Shown in pieces: positions 34,677-46,200 of a stretch of 64,000 nt of DNA. Position 1 is the first letter of the stretch, and the number at the start of each line of letters is the position of its first letter. Source of the stretch: Schistosoma mansoni (Eukaryota > Platyhelminthes > Trematoda > Strigeidida > Schistosomatidae); the NCBI RefSeq assembly GCF_000237925.1, contig NC_031495.1:23128163-23192162 (forward strand), written 5' to 3'. Position numbers and translations under genes: made by a program. The notes beneath the pieces are model-generated. The model saw nothing but the letters and a program-made list of their open reading frames with translations. It did no database searches and was not told the DNA's origin.

Positions 34677-37470
34677 ATTCTATCAACTTTTATTTTCAGT
34701 ATACAATATCGAGTTCTACTTCCTGGACTGTACTGTCAACAATGATTTCACCAAGAGTAATTTATTTGTGATTGAAGTATTACAGAAAAATAACTAATTA
34801 AACACCGTATAGTATGAATTTTCCAAAACTGTCTATACCCACTACCACATCGTTTGATTAGAAGATTGTGCGATTTCATTGTAAAAAGATGGTTTAGATA
34901 ATTTGAAGCTGTTTATTATTAATCTTTCAAAGCACTATAAAACAATCTAGATGATTAAAATAATTCATTTATATGAGATAGATTTATTTCAATGAAATGT
35001 TACTGAGACCAATCGCAGATAAGCAAATTAACCATTTTACACACAGAAGAAAAGTGCTTTTGATTTAACCTAGGTGGCATCTATCCAGTTACAACTTGAT
35101 AATATGTGAGTTCACGTGCCCTGCCTCCAATCATAAATTGTTTTTAAGAGATAACTGACCAAAATGATGATAATGGAACGGAATTCGAACCTATAATCCG
35201 GAAGTAATTTAACTAATAGGCTATTGTTTCATTTATTCTGATTAGAACATTGGACTTTTAATCGCTAAGCCACAATTTCGAACCTTATTCCATCCATTTT
35301 CATTTTACTAGACCTGTACTCGGTTAGTGAATTACATAATTTCTTTTGTGATGTAAAATTATTAAAATCTAAAATGATTAAGGAAAAACTAAATGGGAAG
35401 GAATATAAAGCATGAAATTGTTTTGATACTGAAAATCTAAAGGGAGGAAAAAGAATGAATACATCTAAGCTACTACTATTAGTTTTGACATATGTAGCCT
35501 AACCTATTCAACCACTGATCCCAAAACTTTATCTACAACAAAGTAGTCTGCATTTCTTAACATGGTCATAACTAATTGTCAGAGAATTAATGAACGGTGA
35601 TCACGTCTTAGTCTGGTAACCCTCATCTTTCTTTCTACCTATCCCTACGTCAGCCAGTATAATGGGTCAATGTCCAGTACTACTAATTTTGAAAACAACT
35701 TCTGAAAATAAAAAATCACTTTGCAAAGAAAACAAGTAAATTTCTCTCCATTTATGTGTAGTCATCAACAGAAGGAAAGTTTCAATCAAATTATAAAATT
35801 TGTCTATATGAAATATATAGATGAAGGGATCATCCTCCATCTTTCTACCTTTAGAATAATGCATCAGTAATCTAGTAATATGCTTAGATTTTCATTACGT
35901 AACAGTGATCATTATCATTATAAATTAGAAAAATATCACTTGATGTAAATAGTTTAGTTAATTTGCTTAATTCACCAAATAAATAAAGCTCACCAAGTGT
36001 TTAGAGAAATGAAAATGATTTGACATTCAATAATCGGTAATTTATTATCAGAACTCTTATTATTGTTGATACCACGTTAATTACAATGATGTTCATTGGT
36101 AAAAAGATGAATATGCCTTAATAAAGCTTATGTTGATGAAGACAATTAGAAAAGTTCATAAACTTCAGTTACTTCCCGAATATTTATTAAGATTTCTACC
36201 TTTTTGTAACTCAGTTATTGGAAGGAAAATTAGTTGATTTACGTAATAGTAATTATGTTTGTTTTTTGTTAAAGAATATTCTGGTCGAATGAATAATGAG
36301 TTATGAATATGATTAAAGTGAAAACAGTTTTCTTTTTCAATGAACGAATTTAAAATGTTATTTCCTTTTTAATTATATTCAGTTTTGGTCAAAAATTTCA
36401 CTTCCTACTGATCATTTAAATAACTAGTCCACCTCCTTCCCAAAAAACAGTTCAGATATACTGTCTTGGTAAGTGCCAAACTGATAAAGAATATTTGTAT
36501 ATATGAGAATATATGTATATGTGAGCTTCTAGTTAATCTCCTCTAACCAGTACGCATGTAATGTTTGATTCGTGAAAACAAGACATTTATTCCTGACGAA
36601 TATAGTTATAGATTTTGCAACTCGGTAAGCAAAGTTCAGATATATGTATTCTATTCCGAGTAATAATTGTCGTGTCAGGGTTACAGTTGCAACTTGTCAA
36701 CACGAACGAAAGTTAGCGGAGCTATCTATTGACTAACAATAGACTATTTAGATCACGAATCACTACCTATCTCTCTATGAAGTGAAATATAAAGACTAAG
36801 AAACAATATGTAAATAAATTTAAGTTCATTTCTGTTTTATAAATAAATTAATACCAGTATTCTTGAAAAATGCATAGGGTAATGGGACACAAGTACATGC
36901 TTGGTGAAGTAAAAGCCCAAGACGTCTCAAATTTAGGTAAAATAAATGTTAAACTCTCTGTAGCCTTCAGATGTTTACTAGATAAAACTAGTTTAAGATA
37001 AAGATTATCTTCGAAACACGCAAAGTGTCTCCATAATATCACTCACCCAAAGTCAAAGTATTTTAAACTATATCAATATTGAGACTATACTGCGTCAAAC
37101 ATCAGTAGATTAGTTTGAAGATTTTTCAGATTATAGTCACATTTAATAATCAACATTAAGACCTTAGACATTAGCCAGACAATAATCTCATCACTTAATC
37201 ATAAATAGGAATTCAAATGTAAACAATGCAAATAATAATATAAAGAAATGTAAATCCCCTATCAACAGATTTTGTCACAGATGTCAGCATGGTTTAAAAT
37301 CGAAATTTGCTGTAGCTTACTTCAAGCTTGATGTTAATATGCCCTAATAAGCTGAGTCAAGAGAATAGTGATCTAAGGACTAAATGAACGTAATAGAATA
37401 AAATCTTTACCCACTTCTTGATAATATCAGTTTTTCAAAGTTCAGAAGGGGTTTAGTGGAGATTTCAATA
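34677..37470. other. Intergenic, nothing firmly recognised
   Basis: A B-box-like GGTTCGAATTCC on the minus strand near 35180-35192 hints at a degraded tRNA-derived repeat; no A box partner found. Confidence 0.4.
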
Positions 37471-37675
37471 TTTTCATAGTTGAAATCATGAGTCAATTGA
37501 AGCCACCATAGAAAACCTCAAAGCACTGGACGTCCGTTTCGTCCTTTTGTGGGACTCGTCATCAGTGAGCATCCACGATCTCACCTCGCGAGATTCGAAC
37601 TCAGGACCGTCCAGTGCTTCCAGGCTTTCCTTGGTGGTTTAGCTTCAATCGACTCATGATTTCAACTATGAAAAG
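37471..37675. mobile_element. Family B hammerhead SINE, foldback form
   Basis: The left arm (37471-37533) and right arm (37609-37675) are inverted repeats of about 65 bases with few mismatches (ends TTTTCATAGTTGAAATCATG and its complement). The centre holds the minus-strand hammerhead and B box (GAGTTCGAATCTCGCG). The transcript of either strand would fold into one long hairpin. Confidence 0.85.
37523..37575 (-). ncRNA. Hammerhead ribozyme remnant (family B)
   Basis: GAAAC, GTC, stem II GTCC/GGAC and the CAGTGC arm are intact. The first core block, aligned to the family, reads ATGACGA, so the invariant C is lost; a nearby CTGATGA is out of register with stem II. Confidence 0.65.
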
Positions 37676-39669
37676 TTAAGTTATCAGTTGTTTGAGCAAT
37701 AAAACGAATAAGGTACAAATTGGATAAGGCAATCATAGGCAATTTAAACTATTTTGAATAAATTGCCGGGACTCATTATTTATGAATTGAATGCCAACTA
37801 TTCATGTTGTTTATGAAAATATATTCATGAAAATTTTGATTTCAAGGTTAAGCACCATTGCGGAATTACATAAAGATCGACCATAGACATTCATTTTTAA
37901 AAAAAATTTATGTTTACACTATCAAAAATATACAATCTATATGATAGACTTACCGATAATTTATTGTGTAAACTATTTCAACCTACATTTATGTGGCGAG
38001 GAATAAATCCATGTTAACTGAATATGACTATAATGACACAAAGAATAACTATATGTAAATAACAAACGAAATTCTGAAGAGTATGTGAGTAAGAGAGAGT
38101 GTAATCCAAAGCAATATTATTACAGTAAATTTAATAAAAATGATTTTAAAAAGTATTTCATTGTTATTTAAGCTATGGAGCTAAGTTTTATTTAAAGAGT
38201 TAGGATATTTCCTATTTGTTCTAGATTTAATATAATATAGACATACTCATTCACCTATGTAAATACACACATTAATTCATACTAACCCTAGAGACAAGAT
38301 CACCTCCCCTCCTTGTTCTTTTGATTACATTGGTTAATTTTAATCAGACTGGGGTTAGAGGATAATGGAAACAATAAGAAAAGGTTAATGTCTATAGAAG
38401 ATCACATTTCCTTTTGCTAAAAGACGTACCTTATTGTTTATTTTTATTTCTGATAGTCTAAGAGTAACGCCCAGAAAAAACCCAAGAACATAAATACATA
38501 TACATGTGAATGTTGAATGACTATGTCTACAATGTACACATTACATATTATAGTTTCTACCCTTGACCCTAATGTATTGTTATTTTATTTAATGATTCAC
38601 AACTGATTGCCCATGTGTCTGTATCACGATCTTTGCTTTAATCATTTATCAACAGCTGAGGCACAAAGTCGACTTAACTGGAATCAAAATGCAATGAATC
38701 ACTAAACCACTTGAAATGAAACATAACTACATCTCTTTTATCATTCAATTTTTAATAATAGATAATCACACCCAAAATTACGTACAGCATTACTTTACAA
38801 AGACTTTTTCATAAAAGCCGAAGTAACGTCAGCTAGATAACCATTGATCTAGCTGATATCAGCTTTAGACACTACATAATTATAGAATTACCAAATATTT
38901 GGTAAATTAGATATTCTCAAGTGATAATTCACAGTATAAAGCTTTTTCTTCTACACACAGTGCATCTATGTAATTAAAACCCTAAATTCGTACTAGTTGG
39001 AATGAACGGTAGACAATGAAACACTGAGAAGATTCCTACAAACCATGGAATTTATCGTTTTTTCTAATCACATTTCTGTATTTACAATAAAATATAATAC
39101 AGTATAAATAGATTTATCGTTTAATAACATCAATGATCTAAAAAGTACTTCCTATGGGACACCGGCATTTGCAATTAGTCCGGATGAAATCCCTGACCTC
39201 GATTTCATGTTTATTCGAACTTGTCAAAGGATTAGACAAATATGATACTGGTTGCTACTCTCAGTGGTCAGTCAATATAACTTATGGATTTATTCAACAT
39301 ATACATAAGAAAAATTTATGTTAGAAAATTTCTGACATTCAAGAGACTGAATATATCAAAATATTGTAAAATAAATTATTGGTTCTAGGCTCGATTCAAC
39401 CATCACAAATATTTACTCTCAGTTATATAACACAAATTTGTTTATTCTACTGCACAAAGCAAAATTTTCCTTAACTGTTAATGACATAATTGGATGAATT
39501 GTGTTAAAGTATAGTAGACACTTAGACCTTTGTGTTCTGATATTCTCTTATTTCCAGTCTTTCGTTTAATCTATAAATTGTTGTTACATGTGGGTTTGAA
39601 GGAGCTTGAGGACCAATGAAAATTAAGGTCTTGATTGTTGTTTATTGGTAAATGTGTCAATGTCAAGCA
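37676..39669. other. Intergenic, nothing recognised
   Basis: AT-rich; no supported feature. Confidence 0.4.
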
Positions 39670-39960
39670 AAGGTTTACAGGTAACATGGTGGTTGGAGGT
39701 GGTCAACAGTAAACCCTGGACCCGGGTTTCGTGCTACTTGGCACTCGTCAGCAAGGTGTACCTGTAATCTTGAGGGAACTGATGCTCCCTGGCTGATTCG
39801 ATCCCGTGTCACTCAGCTTCACAGTCAGAGACGTTACCACTGAGCTATTCGGGCCGCGACCGACCTCCTGTAGGACTGAGATGTAATCACAATTGATTGA
39901 TCACTGGATGGTGATCAATTTCATGCGTGTCAAGTCCTTCTTAGTGCTGATCGAAGGTTC
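39670..39960 (-). mobile_element. Family C tRNA-derived hammerhead SINE
   Basis: On the minus strand an excellent pol III A box (GAATAGCTCAGTGGTAACG, 39832-39850) is followed by a B box (GGGATCGAATCAG, about 39794-39806) and a hammerhead. The layout is the same as Smalpha, but the tRNA-like head and all helices differ in sequence. The near-direct repeat AAGGTTTACAGGT / AAGGTTCACAGGT lies at about 39671 and 39954 and may mark the ends. Only one copy is in the window. Confidence 0.8.
39711..39764 (-). ncRNA. Hammerhead ribozyme (family C), apparently intact
   Basis: On the minus strand all core elements are present: CTGACGA, GAAA and GTC. Stem II GTGC/GCAC closes loop CAAGTA, stem III is the palindrome ACCCGGGT, and stem I is ACCTTG with CAGGGT (one G-U). 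A GGTACA bulge motif upstream of stem I matches the Smalpha ribozyme, where it makes a tertiary contact with loop II. The minus-strand cleavage point follows the C of the GTC triplet. Confidence 0.9.
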
Positions 39961-41354
39961 ACAGGTCCTACTGGCAAAATAGGAGAAGTAGTCGATAATC
40001 GGACTAGAGTAACAGAGACTATACAACTGCCTTTTTGTCATTACAGCTCGCCCATATGGCGCTCAATACAAGCCACGAAATTCATCTTTCCTATATGATG
40101 GTATAGAAACTCTTTACAAGGCTACATGTCCGTAACATACAAACATAAGTAGAATCGTTTTTGATATTAAGAATAGAAAAAAGTTAATTCTTAATGGCAC
40201 TGTGTCAGAGATGCAGCGGTTTCGATTGGTCACAAGACTATAAAATTAAAACAGATAAGAATATTGAATGCACAATTCGTAGATAATGTTCAGAGAGCTC
40301 ATATAGTTTCTATTGAAATAATGTTACTGATAACTAATGGTCTAAGAATAAGTAGATGTCTTGGTTGTGAGGTTTTAGACACAAAGTATGTTAGTGTGCT
40401 GTAAGAGCACTACTGTGTGGGTTAATTCCACTATGGTTCGTCGATTGTGCATAATGCATAATAAAAAGGTATTAGTTATGGAAAGTCATCCAGAGTTATT
40501 CAAGTTCCGGATTACTTCTGTTCTAGGGAATCTGGGATAAGAAACTGTGTTTACTGGGTAAGTGAAGACTGGTTCGAACATAACTTCTTTCATTGTTAAA
40601 TGAATAACGGTTTCCTAAAATTTATAGATAAACTACCATTTACAATTTATTTACAATAATTTTATAAAAATCTATTGTTTCTTCTGACCTATATATTCGA
40701 ACTTAAGCTAATTAGATGTTGAAAAACTCTTTGATACGTTTATAAAGGTCAACAATGTTTGTCCTTAGCGAGTTCAAAAGTTTAGTATTTTCTTACGAAT
40801 TCTATTCAAACTATTAGTAGAATATTTCTGCAAAATATTTCTTAAGATGATTTGAAATTCCATGATGGTAGTTTTATCATTACATTATTAATAATTAATT
40901 TCAACAAGTGTAGATCGTACTTTATTTCCTGTTTCAAGTCATATGATTACTGAAATTATATGAACTGTGACCAAAACATTACTGCTTCACTTTCTTCCTT
41001 TAATTAATCGGTTATTATTTTTGTTGATTTTCGTCAACATTAAACTGAATTCATTTTGAATGATAATAAGATGGGATAATGTAGAGTCCGAGTAGTTATA
41101 TATATATAAAGAAACTTCCTCTTATATACTACTGTAATACTGCTTCCCACGTTACCTATTTTGTACTTTCGAACAAATTTCAACTAGTTATTACTTTTAT
41201 TCAAAAAATGTTTGCAAGAAGTTATCATTTATGATTTAATTATAAAATGTTATACTTGGTTCAGTATTTCGTTAGGATCCAGGTAAAATTTCTCTATGAA
41301 AAACTAACTATATATAAACAATAAATGTGATTAAGAATAGAGTTATCTTCATTT
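39961..41354. other. Intergenic, nothing recognised
   Basis: AT-rich up to the Penelope-like element. Confidence 0.4.
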
Positions 41355-42357
41355 TCGAGATGGTGTACAAACCTTGTTCAAGGGGGCGAGGACACACTGC
41401 AACACAATCACAGCACGAAAAAATGAAGAAAAACACCTGAAAACCATTCTTCAAAAGAACGGATATCCAATCAATTTCATCAAAAAATACCAGTCGCATA
41501 CATCATCAAAGACGGAATCAAGTATAGAAATCAACAAAAGGATCACGCTACCATACATAAAAGGCATATCGGAAACAACAACAAGGCTGCTGAAAACCTT
41601 CGGAATAGGTGTAGCCCACAAACCAACAAAGTCCCTCCACTCAATCTTATGCAAACCAAAAGATAAAATAGCAAAAGAAGACAAAACAAACATCATCTAC
41701 AAGATAAATTGTACCAACTGCGATAAACACTACATCGGACAAATCGGACGTCCCCTGCATCTTCGCCTACATGAACATCAATTAGCAGTCAAACGCCACG
41801 ACATTTCTTCACTCATATCAATACACGTGGACAACTACGGACATACATTCGACTGGGAAAATGTGCAGATTTTGGACAGAGGCAATTCCAAAAATACCAG
41901 AGAATTTTTAGAAGCTTGGCACTCAGGTCAATCAGCAATAAACAAACACATTGAAATCAATCCAATCTATCAACCAATCAAGAAAATTATGCAGAAACAT
42001 GGGAGCAAAAATCAAACCTATAAGAAATATAACCAAAACAAAGAAATAAACAATGACAGATTTAAGGTTAATAAGAACCAATCAACATCGAGGTGCACAG
42101 GACAAGTTGTGAATCACATGTGGAGAAATTTAAACACTTCACTTCTACCCGAAGTTTGTGCTGATGATGTCGTTCAGAAGGACGATGAGAGCTCCACTAC
42201 CAAACCATCCAGCTCAGAGAACAAACCCACGTCAAAATATCTTCATTTTCAAATATCGTTGGCTATATTGAATTTTGCTTCAATTTTTTCTGGATTAAAT
42301 AAGGATGTAAAAAAATGTGAAAACAATATTGAACATTGTAACACTTTAATTTTGTGA
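41355..42357 (+). mobile_element. Penelope-like retroelement, 5'-truncated, with GIY-YIG endonuclease
   Basis: An open frame of 327 codons (from ATG 41374; homology-like sequence begins a few codons earlier, VQTLFKGARTHC) carries the end of the RT thumb/linker (residues 1-105: LKTILQKNGYPINFIKK, LPYIKGISETTTRLLK). A GIY-YIG nuclease domain follows (about 107-200). It retains IIYKINCTNCDKHYIGQ with its paired Cys, the Arg of GRPLHLRLHEH, downstream His residues (H151, H157) and the Glu of REFLEAWHS. This CCHH-plus-GIY-YIG arrangement is the hallmark of Penelope-like elements, where it nicks the target for reverse transcription. The RT fingers and palm are missing, so the copy cannot move by itself. 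The last 120 residues are less typical; part of that DNA recurs at 12190-12292. Confidence 0.9.
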
Positions 42358-42374
42358 ATTCAACAATTTAATTT

Positions 42375-42505
42375 CACTCCACCTGTAGCTCCTCCGGGGG
42401 CTACAGCCGGTCCCAAGCCCGTGTAAAGGAGGAGGGTTGGGCATGGGGTTAGCGACCCCATCCCGTAGAAAACCAACTCGCTAAAAAAACGCTAACCAGA
42501 AAAAA
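42375..42505 (+). mobile_element. RTE-type LINE 5' fragment
   Basis: Contains GGGGGCTACAGCCGGTCCCA, AGCCCG and AAAGGAGGAGGGTTG, a block characteristic of the 5' part of RTE-type elements in several animals. It directly follows the Penelope-like copy. Confidence 0.6.
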
Positions 42506-43090
42506 TTATTCAAACCTATTTATATTTAGTTGGTCACAAACTCTAAGCCTATATTCCTTGTTCATGTTGTCAAGTAAGTGCAAGTTCATACTCCGTTTTC
42601 GATGTTAATATGGCGTCATTCGATATAATCATCAACATTATTACTTTTAAGCTAAAGAGATTGTGCTAAAATTTAATATACTTGCCGTAGTATATACTTA
42701 ATATGCCTTGTACGAAAACCAAATAAACAATATATATATATTGTTTCAATGAATAAAACAATTACCATGTCCATTATTTAAGAAAACTTTTCTCTTAATC
42801 TTCTTTATATTTAGATAACATGAACAAGAAACTGTAGTTCTTGGAAAAATACTGCACAAATGGAAATGAAAGCTTAACAGAAGGAATAGTCTATACAAAT
42901 ATGAATGTACTGAAAAACTGTAATATACTTTTCTTTGTTTCAACTTATAGATTTTTATCTTAATCACATATGTGTATATTTTACAGTATAAACTACTGAT
43001 AATTAACTTTTATTTAGAAAAGTAATAAATAAATAAAATGAAAAGAAATCATTCAACTTTTTGAATTAAAATTTAAAAAAATAATTCATA
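42506..43090. other. Intergenic, nothing recognised
   Basis: AT-rich; no supported feature. Confidence 0.4.
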
Positions 43091-43275
43091 TGGTTGAAAC
43101 CATAAGTTGATTGAAGCTGGACCACTATGGAAAACCTGGAAGCATTGGACGGCCATTACGTCCTATTATGAGACTCATCAGCAGTGCGCATCCACGATCT
43201 CGCACCCGCGAGATTCGAACCCAGGACCTATGATTTCAACTACATAAAATTACTTAAATCTCCACAAAACTCCCG
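43091..43275 (-). mobile_element. Family B hammerhead SINE, short foldback form
   Basis: A minus-strand tail, hammerhead and perfect B box (GGGTTCGAATCTCGCG, about 43207-43222) are followed directly by a plus-oriented tail start (TGATTTCAACTACATAAAAT, then AATCTCCACAAAAC). The ends are short inverted repeats. Confidence 0.8.
43141..43192 (-). ncRNA. Hammerhead ribozyme remnant (family B)
   Basis: CTGATGA and GTC are intact, and stem II pairs with one G-U. The second core block reads GTAAT in place of GAAAC, which should abolish cleavage. Confidence 0.7.
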
Positions 43276-46200
43276 TCTAAAAATAATTCATTTTAGTAGT
43301 GATTTTTTTCTTCTAAATAAATTAAAAAAAACTTATGAAGAAACTTTTCTTTAAAACATTTTCTTTATTCAACAACACTAATTTGTAATATAATGACTTC
43401 ATGAAAAATATATTCTATTTTTTAAGATATATGATTGTCATAAAATGCCATCAATTGGAAAACAGTATGGATAAATTCTTTGTACTATTCACACAGTTCT
43501 CAATATCATATTACCTTTCACTGTATATAAAACAGATTCTTATGATAAACATGACGTTATCCATTTAAAAGGTTGGAATCTCAGGATTCATACTTCTCGA
43601 TATCATTCAATTCATGATATACTGTTGGAGGCTGTCTACTATATTCTTAGATAAAATAATTTCGAATTCAATAACTTTCGACCAAAAATTTGGAAAAGAT
43701 CCTATTCTAGGGCAAATTAATATGTGCACTAGATTATAATTCAACTAAATGTGTCTACTGCCAATTAAATAAGTATTGAAATCTATCTGGATTTTTTTAT
43801 ATTCTTCAGATAATGTCCCTTTATTCAAAAAACCTATCTTAAAATATAAGTTGTATATTTGATGTTAGTTTTGTGCAACGACGTTGTTTATGATGATAAG
43901 GATATCTACAGTTGGAGATAGAAACATTCTGTGAAATTGTAGGTATGGACTCTATAATTTTTTTTCTTCTATTCGTCTGATGTTTCTGAACAGCTTCTAG
44001 TTCGTCATGTGCAGGACTAAACAATAGAAATTCAGTCACCGATTTTTATTTTATGACCTGTTATCTAGTTATTAAGTTTGTAACATAAATTTACTTGGAG
44101 ATTAAATAATACTTTGTGTAGGGTAGGATAAATAAAATCATATGCTCTTTCTTAAGAACCTTATATGGATAAAGAAAGAAAGTGAACACTGTAAACAATA
44201 TTTTTAATGTAGGCTATTTAGCATCGAAAACAATCGGAATACTTTCCACTGTTAAAGTGCCTTCAAAACAGTCATATAAAATGGAAGTTTATTAATTTAA
44301 AATTCGGATACCACAAGAAAATCACCAAAACTCACAAACAGTATAGAATAGATTTATATTCATTTTGAAGTAATATAAGTACATTGTTGAATGAAGGCTA
44401 GATGAATAATAAGATAACTATGGCTTCTAAATACCAACTTACATGTCCAAGTTATCTGTATTTATAATTAAATGCTTCATACCCATCATAATTGACTACT
44501 TAGTAGTCTACGTGGTGCAGACTCATCAAATCTAGTGAAACAATCGGCTTAGATGACAGAATTTTGATTTTAGGTGGTTTGAAAATATCTAGACTAAGAT
44601 TTAAAACTATAAGTTATATTTGTCAGTTCTTTCAAAAAGATTTTCTATGATCTTTAGAAAGCCGATATTCTCAGTGAAACTAAAGCTCCTATAAAATCAA
44701 ACCAAAGTGCTCGTGATTTTCTTTCACTGTATCTAATGATAACTCAGAAACTCAACGGATAAAATTAAGAAAAGAGTACTGTGGTTTCAAACAACTAGAT
44801 CTAGTGGCCATGATATAGCTTAAACCACAAAATTCAATCAGCATCAAAAACTAGTTGAATCCAATAGTTATGCTTGACTAACTGTTTGGTTTAATGGGTC
44901 AATCTCAACTTAACGCAATGACCTTATATTAAACTTACACAGTGTTTTTAAGAATCTGAACTAATTCAGACAGATGTATCAAACACTGATGACATACTCT
45001 TATCTGTTAAGTACTTGTAAAGTCTTACCGCAAAAACTCCTTACTTACTATTCACTGATCTATTATGATCAAAGCTTAAAAAAACCTATGTATCTCAATC
45101 CTTTTAGTGTCTTGAAGCTTATAGTTCAGTAAATAGATTGTTACTAAAGAACATATTTGTCTGTATTTACTCCATTTTTAATTCATTTAAGACATTTAGT
45201 TATCACGAATGATACTGAATTTTATTCATCCCATGAAAAATATTTTGGTTAACGAGTTGAATCAGAAAATAAGTTGTGAGAAAACAAAGAATCAGCCTTT
45301 TTCAAGTCGGATAACATTTATACTCATTAAATCTTTTGGGAATTGGGTTTATTGATTTTTGATGCTTATTTGTTATTCATATCAAGTTAAATCCTGATAG
45401 AATTGACCAGAGAAAAAGACAATGGATCTCGAGTCACACTTCAGTTGATAATATCTGAAACTTGTTAAGTGATTACTAATTCGTTGTAACTTTTCCTAAC
45501 TTCTTTATTGGTTCTAATCCAAACAGGATAGTAACAATCAATTCTTACACTTCTGGTATTAATCGTTACATTTGTTACAAACTTATGATGGTGCCAAAAT
45601 AGATTTTGTTTATAAAAGGCTCCATAATTCTCATTTTTACAATTATTGCAAACATTAGTTTCATCAAAAATTACACTAGTTAACGAATTTCGAATAATTT
45701 TGTAGGATATGAATGTTTATACTTTTAAATTGCACTAGTTCAGTATAAAGATGGAATTCAGCTTATTATGGCATTCACTAACCTGAATAAACATACATAA
45801 CTAGGTTTCTATAGTGTTATATTCATAATTATCTTAATTAATATGAATATGACAGTAAACTATTTACAAAGAAAACTTTTAATGAAGTAGAATAAGAGCA
45901 TAGATAATAGTGAGGTTTTGAATAACACAGCTTTGTTTACCAACTTGTTACTTTATCATTTCAGACAAATAGTGAAAATTATCAGAAACTATGGCGACAT
46001 ATAAACATTTACTTTGTAAAAATATGGTCAGTTGTAATTTAATTATCAAAATATTTGTACACAAAGTATTAAAGAAGTTATCAAAATAAGTTAAACTCAC
46101 ATTCAGAACATAGGTATCTCAATAGTTTTAAAATGAATGAGAACATTTTCATTGTGAAGTGGTGTCAGTCAAAAAGACTTTTGAAACCAGTTCGATTTGG

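Noticed and set aside
39794-39850. tRNA gene
   Set aside because: A and B boxes are good but no cloverleaf can be formed and a hammerhead follows; it is a SINE head. The same holds for the boxes at 7531-7585, 17759-17777 and 20532-20589.
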